Source: Sphingomonas telluris (GTDB lineage Bacteria; Pseudomonadota; Alphaproteobacteria; Sphingomonadales; Sphingomonadaceae). From it: a stretch of 64,000 bases of DNA. Numbering within the stretch: position 1 is the stretch's first letter; every line of letters starts with the position of its first letter. The stretch covers positions 571,501-635,500 of the forward strand of contig NZ_JAKZHW010000002.1 of NCBI RefSeq assembly GCF_022568775.1, given 5' to 3'. Below the pieces are notes generated by a model that was given only the letters and a program-made list of their open reading frames with translations, was not told where the DNA came from and did not search any database. Of the stretch, positions 1-9,044 are shown piece by piece. A program made the position numbers and the translations under genes.

Positions 1-502
1 TGTGCGGGTCGAGCATAACGGGCATAGCCTTGGGGTGGATAGCGCCCACGGTCTTGTTCGCCTCGCAGGTGAGGAACGACATGAACGGCCCGCCTTCACC
101 CGGCCTCCAAATCCCAGCGAACGCGAAGACTGGCTGATCCGCGTGACCAAACCACACCTTAGACTTCCGCTTGGTCACCGGGTCCGGTTCGGCGGTCCAC
201 TCGCAAAACGTCGTGACGGGCACGAGGCAGCGACGCTCGGAATCTGTCAGTGCGGAGCGCCAAAAAGGGCTGCTTAGGTTCCGCACGTTGGTGACGGGGC
301 GTCCGCCCGCCGATTGGGGACCGGGAAAGCCCCAGGTCATCATCTCCAGCTTGAGGCCGCTGCCGTTGCGGCGAAGCACGGGCGCTTTGTAGTTAGGGTA
401 GATCTCGTTGAACGGTGGCAGATTGTCGCGGTCGCCTTCGAAGCCGCCGAACACGCGGCGCATTTCGTCGACCGTCGCAGTCATGCGATACAGATTACAC
501 AT
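1..502 (-). CDS. SRAP/HMCES (YedK-like) abasic-site protein, 3' end cut by window edge
   Basis: Reading the minus strand from the ATG ending at 502 gives about 167 residues starting MCNLYRMT and open to the left edge. Cys2 directly after the initiator Met is the residue that SRAP proteins use to crosslink abasic sites in single-stranded DNA. Further family landmarks are an Asn in TNVRNLSSPFW, the Glu of FCEW near residue 100, and the His of HPKAMPVML near the truncated end. The family shields abasic DNA and is linked to the SOS response. It lies 69 bp downstream of the XRE regulator on the same strand, so the two may be cotranscribed. SRAP genes are common both as host genes and as mobile-element cargo. 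The C-terminus is not visible. Confidence 0.88.
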   Translation of the reverse strand, partial: MCNLYRMTATVDEMRRVFGGFEGDRDNLPPFNEIYPNYKAPVLRRNGSGLKLEMMTWGFPGPQSAGGRPVTNVRNLSSPFWRSALTDSERRCLVPVTTFCEWTAEPDPVTKRKSKVWFGHADQPVFAFAGIWRPGEGGPFMSFLTCEANKTVGAIHPKAMPVMLDPH

Positions 503-571
503 TCTGCCAACGTGGCAGGGCGGTGAAACGTCGGCAAGCGAGCCTTCCCGAGTGTCCTTTGGGTTTTGGCG

Positions 572-1465
572 TTAGGCGGCTGCTTCGTCGTCGTCATTGG
601 CCGGAGATGTCTCGTCCGGCGCGCTCCACCTGCAGAATTCCTCAGCAGGGACTTGGATCACCGCAAGGTGAGACAGGTTTACATGCTCCTCCTCGTACCA
701 GCCCGACGATGAAACCATCACGAATGCGTTTGCCTCCACCCTGAACCAGTGGATGTCGAGGCCAAAGAGTTCGCCAATCACGCGCTCACATGCGTAGTAT
801 TCGTCGCTCGTCTCCTTGCCGTCCAAGCCGAAAAGGCGGACGCGCTCCGTGTCCGAGATTGCCTGCTCCTCTCCGATCAGCTCAAAGTGATCAGCGATCG
901 CTTGCGAGAGAATGGGGCCGTGCTCCTTCTCATATTCCCAGCGGTTCACAGCGCGATAAACCTCGGGGTGCGCGTAGTAGTCAGTGACTTCGTCGTCGTC
1001 GCTCTTGAGCCAAAGCCTTCGCATCGCTGCAGGATTCGCGAAGACGTTCCAGTTGTTGAGCGTGTCGAAAGAGAACCAGGATCGATCGTCCTTGGCTATC
1101 TCAACCACTTCGCGCCTCCTGACTTGGCGGAGGACGCCATTCCGCATTCCGAGACTGATGGGATAGGAAAAGATGGTTCCTGCGATCTCGAACCCGAAGT
1201 TGCCGTAGGGCGTGATGCTCGCTGTTTCGCCTCCGCCAGCGGCGTAAGGAGAATGCCTCCACTCCTCGACCTCTATCTCATGACCGAGGACATCTGCGAC
1301 GCCGCACTCGAACAAAACGGCGATGTCCCGTACCAGGCGCGGCGGAAGCTCATGCCAGTTTCGCTCGAACTGTGAGAGTTCGGTTTTGGCAATTCCGAGC
1401 TTGGCCGCCAACGTCGCCTGATCGAGGCCGTATTTCTTACGCAGCTTACGAATGCCGTTCGCCAT
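572..1465 (-). CDS. XRE-family transcriptional regulator with uncharacterised C-terminal domain
   Basis: The 297-residue protein begins with a Cro/C1-type helix-turn-helix at about residues 5-60 (IRKLRKKYGLDQATLAAKLG, then KTELSQFERN). The remaining roughly 230 residues are acidic and aromatic-rich and match no family I recognise; they could be a sensor or dimerisation domain. The C-terminus is very acidic (ANDDDEAAA). Its ATG directly abuts the stop of a 47-residue membrane protein upstream (TAA followed by ATG), suggesting translational coupling. Base composition looks lower in GC than the housekeeping genes to the right, and the position beside a tRNA 3' end suggests acquired DNA. Function beyond DNA binding is unknown. 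Confidence 0.8.
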   Translation of the reverse strand: MANGIRKLRKKYGLDQATLAAKLGIAKTELSQFERNWHELPPRLVRDIAVLFECGVADVLGHEIEVEEWRHSPYAAGGGETASITPYGNFGFEIAGTIFSYPISLGMRNGVLRQVRRREVVEIAKDDRSWFSFDTLNNWNVFANPAAMRRLWLKSDDDEVTDYYAHPEVYRAVNRWEYEKEHGPILSQAIADHFELIGEEQAISDTERVRLFGLDGKETSDEYYACERVIGELFGLDIHWFRVEANAFVMVSSSGWYEEEHVNLSHLAVIQVPAEEFCRWSAPDETSPANDDDEAAA

Positions 1466-1609
1466 TTAGGATCTCCAGAGCGGCCACCAACCTGGGTCCA
1501 TCGCCAGCATCGCGAGTATCCACAGGAGCGCTGCGGCGTATCCGAGCCACTCCCTCCAAGTGATCTTTCGCAGCGATGTGAGAATGCGCTTCAGCCGGGG
1601 CGCGGTCAT
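1466..1609 (-). CDS. Small single-pass membrane protein (47 aa)
   Basis: The minus strand holds a 48-codon frame with a basic N-terminus (MTAPRLKRILTSLRKITW), one hydrophobic segment (GYAAALLWILAMLAM) and a short Trp-rich tail ending in WWPLWRS. Its stop codon is immediately followed by the ATG of the XRE regulator, which is the main reason to believe it is translated. A weak GGGGA lies just ahead of the start. It could instead be a leader peptide that sets translation of the regulator. I recognise no homologue. Confidence 0.5.
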   Translation of the reverse strand: MTAPRLKRILTSLRKITWREWLGYAAALLWILAMLAMDPGWWPLWRS

Positions 1610-1656
1610 GCGTCCCCGCCTACTGTCTCTGGGCACCAATGATCTTCGGCGTTGTG

Positions 1657-1742
1657 AGCGGTTTTTCCGCTGATTGTTGGGTGCGCACGGAACTGGCGGG
1701 AAGCTGCGAAATAGCTCCCGCTGATTACGTGGCGATTACGTG
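1657..1742. promoter_or_regulatory. Candidate operator/promoter region of the XRE operon
   Basis: Upstream of the small membrane gene are a perfect 5-bp inverted repeat (AGCGG-TTTTT-CCGCT, 1657-1671) and two direct copies of GATTACGTG at 1723-1731 and 1734-1742. The direct copies start 11 bp apart, about one helical turn. XRE regulators often bind such repeats and control their own operon. This is inference from position and symmetry only; no clear -10/-35 pair was found. Confidence 0.3.
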
Positions 1743-1782
1743 AGCCCAATTCTGCCCGTTTCACGAGCAGACCTGGAAGGCA

Positions 1783-1800
1783 GAAAAATGGCGGTTTTTC
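1783..1800 (-). terminator. Weak AT-rich hairpin after tRNA-Thr(CGT)
   Basis: Just past the encoded CCA of the tRNA, the minus strand reads GAAAAA-CCGCCA-TTTTTC, a 6-bp stem whose right arm is a T run. It is positioned like a tRNA terminator, but the AT stem is weak. Confidence 0.3.
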
Positions 1801-1804
1801 AGGC

Positions 1805-1880
1805 TGGTGCCGCTTACAGGACTCGAACCTGTGACCCCCTCATTACGAATGAGGTGCTCTACCAACTGAGCTAAAGCGGC
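1805..1880 (-). tRNA. tRNA-Thr (anticodon CGT)
   Basis: The minus strand folds as a 76-nt cloverleaf that includes an encoded CCA. The acceptor stem begins GCCGCTT, the D arm is GCTCAGTTGGTAGAGC, and the anticodon stem CCTCA/TGAGG encloses the loop TTCGTAA, so the anticodon is CGT (codon ACG, Thr). The T loop is TTCGAGT. Its 3' end faces the accessory block at 500-1610, the usual geometry for an element integrated at a tRNA 3' end. Confidence 0.97.
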
Positions 1881-2030
1881 TTGCTTGTCGGAAGCGGCGC
1901 ACGCCCTAACAGCGCCTCCCCGACCGGGCAAGGCCTATCCGTCACCGACAGGCAAGCTTGTCACCTGAACAGATAGGGTTAACGGTTTCTTCAGGCTTCA
2001 CCCGCATTTTCCGGCCGACAACAAGGGGGA

Positions 2031-3431
2031 ATGGGGTCCGAAGTAATGGACAGTTACCGCGAGCATCCTGACGATTTCGAGCCGGTCCTGGCGTCGGACA
2101 CCCCGGCGTCCGACGTTGCGTCCGAGATCGGCACCGACGAGCGCCGGATGCACGTGCGCGCGTACAATTATTGGGTCTCGCTCCTCGATGGGCGCGACTA
2201 CCCCTCGATCGAAGACCTTGAGCCGGGCGAGGTCCAGGATTTCGCCGCTCACAGCGTTCTTCTCGACTTCACCGCGGGCCGCGACAATCCGGCGACGCCC
2301 TACATCGGCAGCGCCATTCGCGAGGAGTGCGGGCTCGACGAGAGCATCAAGACCATTTCGCAGGTGCCCCCCCGCTCGCTCCTCTCGCGCCTGACCGACC
2401 ATTATCTCCAGATCATCGCCAACCGCGCGCCGATCGGCTTCGAAGCCGAGTTCGACAATCAGCGCGGCCAGACGATCTGCTACCGCGGCATCCTCATGCC
2501 GTTTTCGTCCGACGGCGATACGATCGATTTCATCTACGGCGTCATCAATTGGAAACAAGTAGAGGGCGCTGCCTCCACTCACGACCAGCTTCCCCAGGCT
2601 GACGTGGAGGCGGCGCCCCAGTTCGTCGACGCCGAGGGTGAAGACGAATTGGTTCTCGATGAGGCGCATTTTGCCGAGCTGCCTCAGGCAGAAGCCGTGG
2701 AAGCTGCCGCCGAGGAAGCTACCGCAGACGAAGAGGTTCTAGAGCTCGAAGAAACGGTCGCCGCGCCTGTCCACTTCTCGTGGGAGGATGGCCCGCTTCA
2801 CGATCCGGATTCGGACGAGCCGCTCCCCGAGATCACCCTCGACCAGGATGCCGGTCTTGCTGACCGTCTTTGGGCCGCGCGCGAGACTGCGGACGCGGTT
2901 AAGTCCGCCGATTCGCGTACTCGCGCCGCGCTCTATCGCGCCTTGTCGCAGGCGTACGACTTCGCCCTCGCGTCAGAGCGCGAGCCGGAAGATTATGCCG
3001 AGTTGCTCGAGGAATCGGGCGTCAAGGCTCAGGCACGCGCCCCGATGACGGCGGTCGTGAAGCTCGTGTTCGGGATCGACTACGACAAGTCTCGCCTGAC
3101 CGAATTCGCCGCCGCGCTGTCCTTCGCGCGCCGGAAGGACATCGAGCAAGGCGAGTTCCTGAAATTCATCGAAGGCCAGGCCGGCGGCCTGAAGGCGCTC
3201 GTCGCTGCGGAGCGCCAGGCCAAGCGTCCGGAGCCAAAGCCCGATGCACGCGCCGAAGCCGCCAAGGCCAAGCTGCGGGAGGCGAAACCGCTATCGCTCG
3301 AAACGGTCAGCGCCGACGCCGAGTTCGCGCTCGTCCTCGCGCGTCGCCGCCCCGATGGCGGAGTCGAGCCGGTTGCTCTCGTCGACGACGAGGCGATGGT
3401 CGAGCGCGCCGTCCGCCGCGCCGGCATCTAG
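2031..3431 (+). CDS. PAS-fold domain protein of unknown role, upstream of glutamate dehydrogenase
   Basis: This protein has up to 466 residues. Residues about 40-165 (RAYNYWVSLLDGRDYPSIED through FIYGVINWK) resemble the PAS-like domain found in many alphaproteobacterial proteins that lack an obvious output domain. A long acidic Glu/Ala-rich linker follows at about 190-270, then a mostly helical, charged C-terminal half. There is no signal peptide or membrane segment, so it is probably cytoplasmic. Starts at 2031 and 2046 are in frame; AAGGGGG sits too close to the first and somewhat far from the second, so the start is uncertain. The large NAD-glutamate dehydrogenase begins 102 bp downstream on the same strand. 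A link to it is possible but unproven. Confidence 0.6.
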   Translation: MGSEVMDSYREHPDDFEPVLASDTPASDVASEIGTDERRMHVRAYNYWVSLLDGRDYPSIEDLEPGEVQDFAAHSVLLDFTAGRDNPATPYIGSAIREECGLDESIKTISQVPPRSLLSRLTDHYLQIIANRAPIGFEAEFDNQRGQTICYRGILMPFSSDGDTIDFIYGVINWKQVEGAASTHDQLPQADVEAAPQFVDAEGEDELVLDEAHFAELPQAEAVEAAAEEATADEEVLELEETVAAPVHFSWEDGPLHDPDSDEPLPEITLDQDAGLADRLWAARETADAVKSADSRTRAALYRALSQAYDFALASEREPEDYAELLEESGVKAQARAPMTAVVKLVFGIDYDKSRLTEFAAALSFARRKDIEQGEFLKFIEGQAGGLKALVAAERQAKRPEPKPDARAEAAKAKLREAKPLSLETVSADAEFALVLARRRPDGGVEPVALVDDEAMVERAVRRAGI

Positions 3432-3533
3432 TAAGAACGTCAACAACAATTCCGGGGCAGCCGGGGTTGTCCGGCTCCGAAGCAGAGGTCTATAGGCCGC
3501 GGGCATCGCACGTCTGCGGAGCCAATCGATTAC

Positions 3534-6500
3534 ATGACCGCCCATACGCGCCTCGCGAGGCCCCTCGTTTCGTCCATTCGTAAGGCGCTGACTCAAAACG
3601 CGCTTCCTGAGGAAACCGAGGGTCTGACGGCGGCCGCCGAAAAGGACGCCGCGGAGTTCCTCGCCGTCGTGGGAGCGCAGCGGAAGCGCGGCGAGGCGCC
3701 CATCCTAATCGAATCGACAGGCGGCGAAGCCGGGCGCAGGCGCATGCGGATCGGCATCGTGAACGACGACATGCCGTTCCTGGTCGACTCCGTCGCCAAT
3801 GCGATCGCGCGGCGGCAGCTCACGATCCATCGCCTGCTCCACCCGGTTGTTTGCGTCGATCGCGACACGAACGGGAAGCTCCTGAGCGTGGAGCCGCTGT
3901 GCGGCGACAAGGATCGCCGTGAGTCGCTCATGTATATCGAGCTGGAGCGTACGCATGCCCGCGGCCGCAAGGAACTCGTCGACGAGATCAAAGCCGTGCT
4001 CGCCGACGTGCGCTATGCCGTTCGCGATTGGCCGAAGCTGCAGGCCAAGATGCGCCAAGACGCCGCGGCGGTTGAAGATCCCGAGGGACGCGCCCTGCTC
4101 GAATGGTTCGCCGACGGCGCGATGACGCTGCTCGGCTACGAAGTCGAGCGCGCGACTGGCCAGCCGTCCGACACGCTTGGCATCTTCAGCATTCCTGGCG
4201 CCCCGACAGACGAGGGCGGCGCTCTCGGAGCGATGCGCTATTTCGAGGCCGGCGGCGAAGTGCCGCTGATGGCCAAGGCGGAACGCAAGTCCAGCGTGCA
4301 TCGCCGCGTACCACTCGATCTTGTCGTCGTGCCCATCCGCGAGAACGGAAAGGTCACGGGCATCGGCGTCCATGGCGGCCTCTGGACCAGCCAAGCGCTG
4401 GGCTGGCCGGTGGAAGAGGTGCCGCTTCTGCGCAAGCGGCTTGAGCAGCTCGACAAGGAATTGGGCTTCGACCCAAAGGGCCACAGCGGCAAGGCGCTGC
4501 GTCACGCAGTTTCGTCTTTGCCGCGCGACCTACTCGTCAACGTCAGCTGGGAGTCGATGCGCGACCTGGTGATGATGGCTATGTCGCTGGCGGATCGTCC
4601 GCGCCCGGCCCTGCTACTTGTTCGCAGCATTCTGAAGGGTCAGCTGTTCACCTTCGTCTGGCTCCCGCGCGACGAGCACAATACCCAGCGCCGGGAAGCG
4701 ATCGGAGCGATGCTCGAAGAGGTCGTCGGACGGAACATCACCAGCTGGTCGGTGGAGACGGGCGAGGGCGACCTGGCCCTCATCCGCTACACGCAATACA
4801 TCGACAATGACGCGCCGACTCCGGATTCCAAGGCGCTCGACGATCGTCTCAACCAGATGGTTCGCGGCTGGGCTCCGGCCGTCGAGGAAACGCTGATCGA
4901 GCGCGTCGGTGCGCCTCGTGCGACGCGCCTTACCATTGGTTACGCAGGCGAGTTCTCGGACAGCTACCGCACCCGCACGAAGGCCGAGGAAGGCGCCGAG
5001 GACATTCTGCGCCTGTCCTCGCTGGAAGGACCCGACGACCGCGGCGTCCGCCTGTTCCGACGTCCGACCGACGTCCCGGGCGAGCTTCGTATCAAGACCT
5101 ATCGCCGTGGCGGTCTCATCCCGCTGTCCGACGCCGTCCCGGTCCTCGAAAACTTCGGCTTCCGGGTTCTCGAGGAGATGCCGTCGCAGGTCGGGCCCGG
5201 CGGCTCGATCGGCTACATCCACGATTTCCGGCTCGAGCTTCCCGGCGCTGACATCGACGCCATCATGGCGCGCGCTCCGCAGATCGAATCCGCGATTTCC
5301 AGCGTGTTCAGCCGCGAAGCGGAGAACGACGAGTTCAACCAGCTCGTGCTCTTCGCAGGCCTCGACACGAAACCGGTCGTCTGGCTTCGCTCCTGGTTCC
5401 GCTACCTGCGTCAGACCGGAAGCTCGTTCGGCCTCGTCACGGTGGTCGACGCGCTGCGTCGCGCACCGAAGGCGACCAAGGCGCTCGTTGGTCTGTTCAC
5501 CGCTCGTCACGATCCGTCGATCCGGCGCGGCCGCGAGGAGAAGATCGAGCAGTTTCGCAAGCAGTTCGACGATGCGATCGCGGCGGTGCGCTCGATCGAC
5601 GACGACCGCATTCTCCGCCGGCTACGCGCGCTGATCGAGGCCACGCTCCGGACCAATGCATTCTCGCAAAAGCCGGACGAGGCGCTGGCCTTCAAGATCA
5701 ACTCGTCGTTGGTCCCCGGCCTTCCGCGGCCAGTGCCGTGGCGCGAGATCTGGGTCTACAGCCCGCGCGTCGAAGGCGTGCACCTCCGCGGTGGACCCAT
5801 CGCGCGTGGCGGCCTCCGCTGGTCCGATCGCCGTGACGATTTCCGCACCGAGATCCTGGGGCTGATGAAGGCTCAGGTCGTGAAGAACGCGGTCATCGTT
5901 CCGACCGGAGCGAAAGGCGGCTTCTATCCGAAGCAGCTTCCCCCGGCGTCCAACCGGGATGCCTGGTTCGCGGAAGGAACCGAGAGCTACCGCATCTTCA
6001 TCCGTTCGCTGCTGTCGATCACCGACAACATCGTCGAGGACAAGGTCGTGCACCCGGCTGGTGTGGTCGTCCATGACGGCGAGGATCCGTACTTCGTCGT
6101 CGCAGCCGACAAGGGCACCGCGACCTTCTCCGACGTGGCCAATGCGCTCGCGCTGGAGCGGAACTTCTGGCTCGGCGACGCCTTCGCCAGCGGCGGCTCG
6201 CACGGCTACGACCACAAGGCGATGGGCATCACCGCCAAGGGTGCCTGGATCTCCGTGCAGCGGCACTTCCTCGAACTGGGCATCGACGTTCAGTCGGACC
6301 CGATCACCGTTGCAGGTGTCGGCGACATGTCGGGCGACGTGTTCGGAAACGGCATGCTTCTGTCCAAGGCGATCAAGCTGGTCGCAGCCTTCGACCACCG
6401 GCACATCTTCATCGACCCGACGCCAGATCCTGCATCGAGCTGGGTCGAGCGCGAACGCATGTTCAACCTGCCGCGCTCCAGCTGGGACGATTACGACCGC

Positions 6501-8180
6501 AGCCTGCTGTCAAAGGGCGGCGGCATCTATCCCCGTACACAGAAGTCGATCGAACTGAGCGCGCAGGCGCGCCAGGCACTCGGCATCACGGAAAAGAGCG
6601 TCGATCCGGCGACGCTCATGAATGCCATCCTGAAGGCGCCGGTGGACCTCCTCTGGTTCGGCGGCATCGGCACCTATGTGAAGGCCTCCACGCAATCGAA
6701 CGCGGACGTTGGCGATCCCGCGAACGACGCCATCCGCGTCGACGGCTTGGAGGTGAATGCTCGCGCGATCGGCGAGGGCGCGAACCTCGGCATCACGCAG
6801 GCCGGCCGTATCGAGTTCGCGGAGAAGGGCGGGCGTATCAACACCGACTTCATCGACAACAGCGCCGGTGTCGATTGCTCGGACAAGGAAGTGAACATCA
6901 AGATCCCGCTCAACCGCGAGATGCGCGAGGGAAGGCTGGCTTTTGAGAAGCGCAATGCGCTGCTCGCCAAGATGACGGACGAGGTCGCGGACATCGTCCT
7001 GGAGGACAACCGGCTGCAGACGCTCGCCCTGTCGATCGCGGAAAGCGGAGGCGCCCGTGCACTTCCAGGCTACGTCCGTACGATCGAACTGCTCGAAGCG
7101 TCCGGCCGACTGGACCGCAAGGTAGAGGGGCTGATGTCCAGCGACGAGCTTCTGCGCCGCGGCCAGGAAAATCGCGGACTGACGCGGCCGGAGCTCGCGG
7201 TCGTCCTTTCCATGTCCAAGTTGGCGCTGCAGGAAGCTGCCGAGGACCTGAAGCTCGCCGACGACAGCGTCGTTCAGCAGGAGCTTCCGGAGGCATTCCC
7301 GAAGCCGATGCGCAAGCCGCATGCGGAAGCCATTCGAGCCCACCGCCTGCGCAATGAGATCCTCGCCACGCGAGTCGCCAACCGCCTCGTCAATCGCCTC
7401 GGCCCGAGCACGGCTCTCGACCTGACGGAAGAAGAGGGAGCCTCTCTCGCCCAGGTCATTGCGGCCTTTCTGGTGGCGGAAAGACTTCTCGACCTGCCAA
7501 AGCTGTGGATGGAGATCGAGGAAACGCCGCTCCCGGAAGTCGCGCGCATCGAGCTCTTCTCGATCGCTGCGAGCAGCGTTCGCAATCACCTGTCCGATCT
7601 TCTGCGGTGCGCCGGTGCGGGGACGAGCGTGAGCGAGATGTGCAAGCTTCTTGAACCGGGCGTACGCAAGATTTCCGCGGCGACGGCGAAGCTCATCCGT
7701 TCGGAAGTCCGCAACGAAGCCGAGGCCCGGCGCGAGCGCCTTTTGACGATGGGCGCGACCGACGACATCGTGCGCGGTCTGGTCCGCCTGTTCGAGCTCG
7801 ACGGCATCTTCGGCCTTGCCGCTCTCGCCGCGACGAAGAAGCTCGACGAGCTGGCGCTTGCCCGCGCCTACACCAAGCTCGGTGAGGCGCTCGGCATCGA
7901 TTGGGCGCAGCAGCAGCTGGCCCGGTTCGTGCCTGCGGACCAATGGGAGCGGTTGCTGACCGCCGGCCTGGCGCGCGACTTCGAGCAGCTTCGCATCGAC
8001 TTCCTGTCGCGCATCCGCGGCAAGGATCCGGACGCCGCTGCCGAGGAGTGGATCACGTCGCAGGGTCCGCGCCTTGCGCAGTTCCGCAACCTCATCGCGA
8101 GGGCTCGCACGGAAGGCTCGGTCAGCGCATCCATGCTGGCCCAGATCGCGTCCCAGGCGCGTATCCTGCTCGCCCGCTAG
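3534..8180 (+). CDS. NAD-dependent glutamate dehydrogenase, large (180-kDa) class
   Basis: This 1548-residue cytoplasmic enzyme should convert L-glutamate and NAD+ to 2-oxoglutarate, ammonia and NADH, mainly in glutamate catabolism. The size fits the large bacterial class (about 1600 residues), not the 450-residue GDHs. The catalytic core is recognisable from about residue 755: GGLRWSDRRDDFRTEI, then VVKNAVIVPTGAKGGFYPKQ, and VGDMSGDVFGNGMLLS near residue 928, then WFGGIGTYVKAS. The N-terminal half carries the regulatory and ACT-like regions of the class, and the C-terminal part is helical. A methyl-accepting or membrane domain is absent, as expected. The next gene follows after 3 bp, implying a shared transcript. 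Confidence 0.95.
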   Translation: MTAHTRLARPLVSSIRKALTQNALPEETEGLTAAAEKDAAEFLAVVGAQRKRGEAPILIESTGGEAGRRRMRIGIVNDDMPFLVDSVANAIARRQLTIHRLLHPVVCVDRDTNGKLLSVEPLCGDKDRRESLMYIELERTHARGRKELVDEIKAVLADVRYAVRDWPKLQAKMRQDAAAVEDPEGRALLEWFADGAMTLLGYEVERATGQPSDTLGIFSIPGAPTDEGGALGAMRYFEAGGEVPLMAKAERKSSVHRRVPLDLVVVPIRENGKVTGIGVHGGLWTSQALGWPVEEVPLLRKRLEQLDKELGFDPKGHSGKALRHAVSSLPRDLLVNVSWESMRDLVMMAMSLADRPRPALLLVRSILKGQLFTFVWLPRDEHNTQRREAIGAMLEEVVGRNITSWSVETGEGDLALIRYTQYIDNDAPTPDSKALDDRLNQMVRGWAPAVEETLIERVGAPRATRLTIGYAGEFSDSYRTRTKAEEGAEDILRLSSLEGPDDRGVRLFRRPTDVPGELRIKTYRRGGLIPLSDAVPVLENFGFRVLEEMPSQVGPGGSIGYIHDFRLELPGADIDAIMARAPQIESAISSVFSREAENDEFNQLVLFAGLDTKPVVWLRSWFRYLRQTGSSFGLVTVVDALRRAPKATKALVGLFTARHDPSIRRGREEKIEQFRKQFDDAIAAVRSIDDDRILRRLRALIEATLRTNAFSQKPDEALAFKINSSLVPGLPRPVPWREIWVYSPRVEGVHLRGGPIARGGLRWSDRRDDFRTEILGLMKAQVVKNAVIVPTGAKGGFYPKQLPPASNRDAWFAEGTESYRIFIRSLLSITDNIVEDKVVHPAGVVVHDGEDPYFVVAADKGTATFSDVANALALERNFWLGDAFASGGSHGYDHKAMGITAKGAWISVQRHFLELGIDVQSDPITVAGVGDMSGDVFGNGMLLSKAIKLVAAFDHRHIFIDPTPDPASSWVERERMFNLPRSSWDDYDRSLLSKGGGIYPRTQKSIELSAQARQALGITEKSVDPATLMNAILKAPVDLLWFGGIGTYVKASTQSNADVGDPANDAIRVDGLEVNARAIGEGANLGITQAGRIEFAEKGGRINTDFIDNSAGVDCSDKEVNIKIPLNREMREGRLAFEKRNALLAKMTDEVADIVLEDNRLQTLALSIAESGGARALPGYVRTIELLEASGRLDRKVEGLMSSDELLRRGQENRGLTRPELAVVLSMSKLALQEAAEDLKLADDSVVQQELPEAFPKPMRKPHAEAIRAHRLRNEILATRVANRLVNRLGPSTALDLTEEEGASLAQVIAAFLVAERLLDLPKLWMEIEETPLPEVARIELFSIAASSVRNHLSDLLRCAGAGTSVSEMCKLLEPGVRKISAATAKLIRSEVRNEAEARRERLLTMGATDDIVRGLVRLFELDGIFGLAALAATKKLDELALARAYTKLGEALGIDWAQQQLARFVPADQWERLLTAGLARDFEQLRIDFLSRIRGKDPDAAAEEWITSQGPRLAQFRNLIARARTEGSVSASMLAQIASQARILLAR

Positions 8181-8183
8181 TCC

Positions 8184-9044
8184 GTGCGTCTCGCATTTCT
8201 GGTCCCGGCGCCGGACTATCCGGACCCGTGGCGGTGGGCGTTCGACGCCGAAGCCGCGGCGCTCGAACGGCGCGGCGTGGCGGTCGATCCGGTCGTCTGG
8301 ACGGATGCAGCGGATCTCGACCGGTACGACCTCATCCTGCCGCTCGTCACATGGGGCTACCACCTCCGCTACACAGAATGGCTCGCGTTCCTTGAGCGTG
8401 CGGAGCGGGAGAGACTGCCGGTCGCGAACCCACCGGAGCTGCTCCGGTGGAACAGCGACAAGGCCTATCTCGCCGAGTTCACGTGGAAGGGGATTCCCTG
8501 CGTCCCGACGATAGAGGCACAGGCGCTAAGCGACGCCGATCTACACCATGCCGCCCAGCAATTCGGAACCTCCGAGCTGGTGGTGAAGCCGCCGGTCTCG
8601 GCCTCCGCCACTGGTACGCACCGCATTCGACCCGGTGACGCCATCCCCGCCGGCGAGCGCGAACAGCGCATGATGATCCAGCCCTTCCTCCCGAGCATCG
8701 CGACGGAAGGCGAATATGCTCTGATCCACTTTGACGGTGTCCTCAGTCACACTCTGGTGAAGCGCCCGAAGGCAGGCGATTTTCGGGTGCAGCCAAGCCT
8801 CGGCGGTACCACCGAACCGTGCGACACGCCTGACGGCGCGGAAGATCTGGCGCAAGCGGTGCTGGCCGCTGCACCCGCGCCTGCAACCTACGGGCGCGTC
8901 GACATCATCCGAGGCCTGAACGGCGAGCTGCTGGTGATGGAGCTTGAGCTGGTCGAGCCCGCTTTATGGCTCGACGTCGCTCCGCATGGCGAGGCTGCCT
9001 TCGCCGACGCGGTCATCGCCGCTGCGGAGCGCTTGTCGAAATAG
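8184..9044 (+). CDS. ATP-grasp domain protein, substrate unknown
   Basis: The 286-residue protein has a RimK/glutathione-synthetase-like arrangement. An N-terminal alpha/beta part (MRLAFLVPAPDYPDPWRW) is followed by NPPELLRWNSDKAYLAEF, the ATP-grasp lysine strand ELVVKPPVSASATGT, and a C-terminal metal/ATP-binding strand near ELLVMELELVEPALW. ATP-grasp enzymes make carboxylate-amine or carboxylate-thiol bonds through an acyl phosphate; the acceptor here cannot be read from sequence. The start is GTG, 3 bp after the glutamate dehydrogenase stop, so the two are almost certainly cotranscribed. The last 81 bp overlap the convergent ribbon-helix-helix gene, which is unusual. Confidence 0.75.
   Translation: MRLAFLVPAPDYPDPWRWAFDAEAAALERRGVAVDPVVWTDAADLDRYDLILPLVTWGYHLRYTEWLAFLERAERERLPVANPPELLRWNSDKAYLAEFTWKGIPCVPTIEAQALSDADLHHAAQQFGTSELVVKPPVSASATGTHRIRPGDAIPAGEREQRMMIQPFLPSIATEGEYALIHFDGVLSHTLVKRPKAGDFRVQPSLGGTTEPCDTPDGAEDLAQAVLAAAPAPATYGRVDIIRGLNGELLVMELELVEPALWLDVAPHGEAAFADAVIAAAERLSK

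Noticed and set aside
6510..8363. 617-codon open frame antisense to glutamate dehydrogenase
   Set aside because: High GC and codon bias open the opposite frame; the product shows no domain, and the sense gene is well supported.
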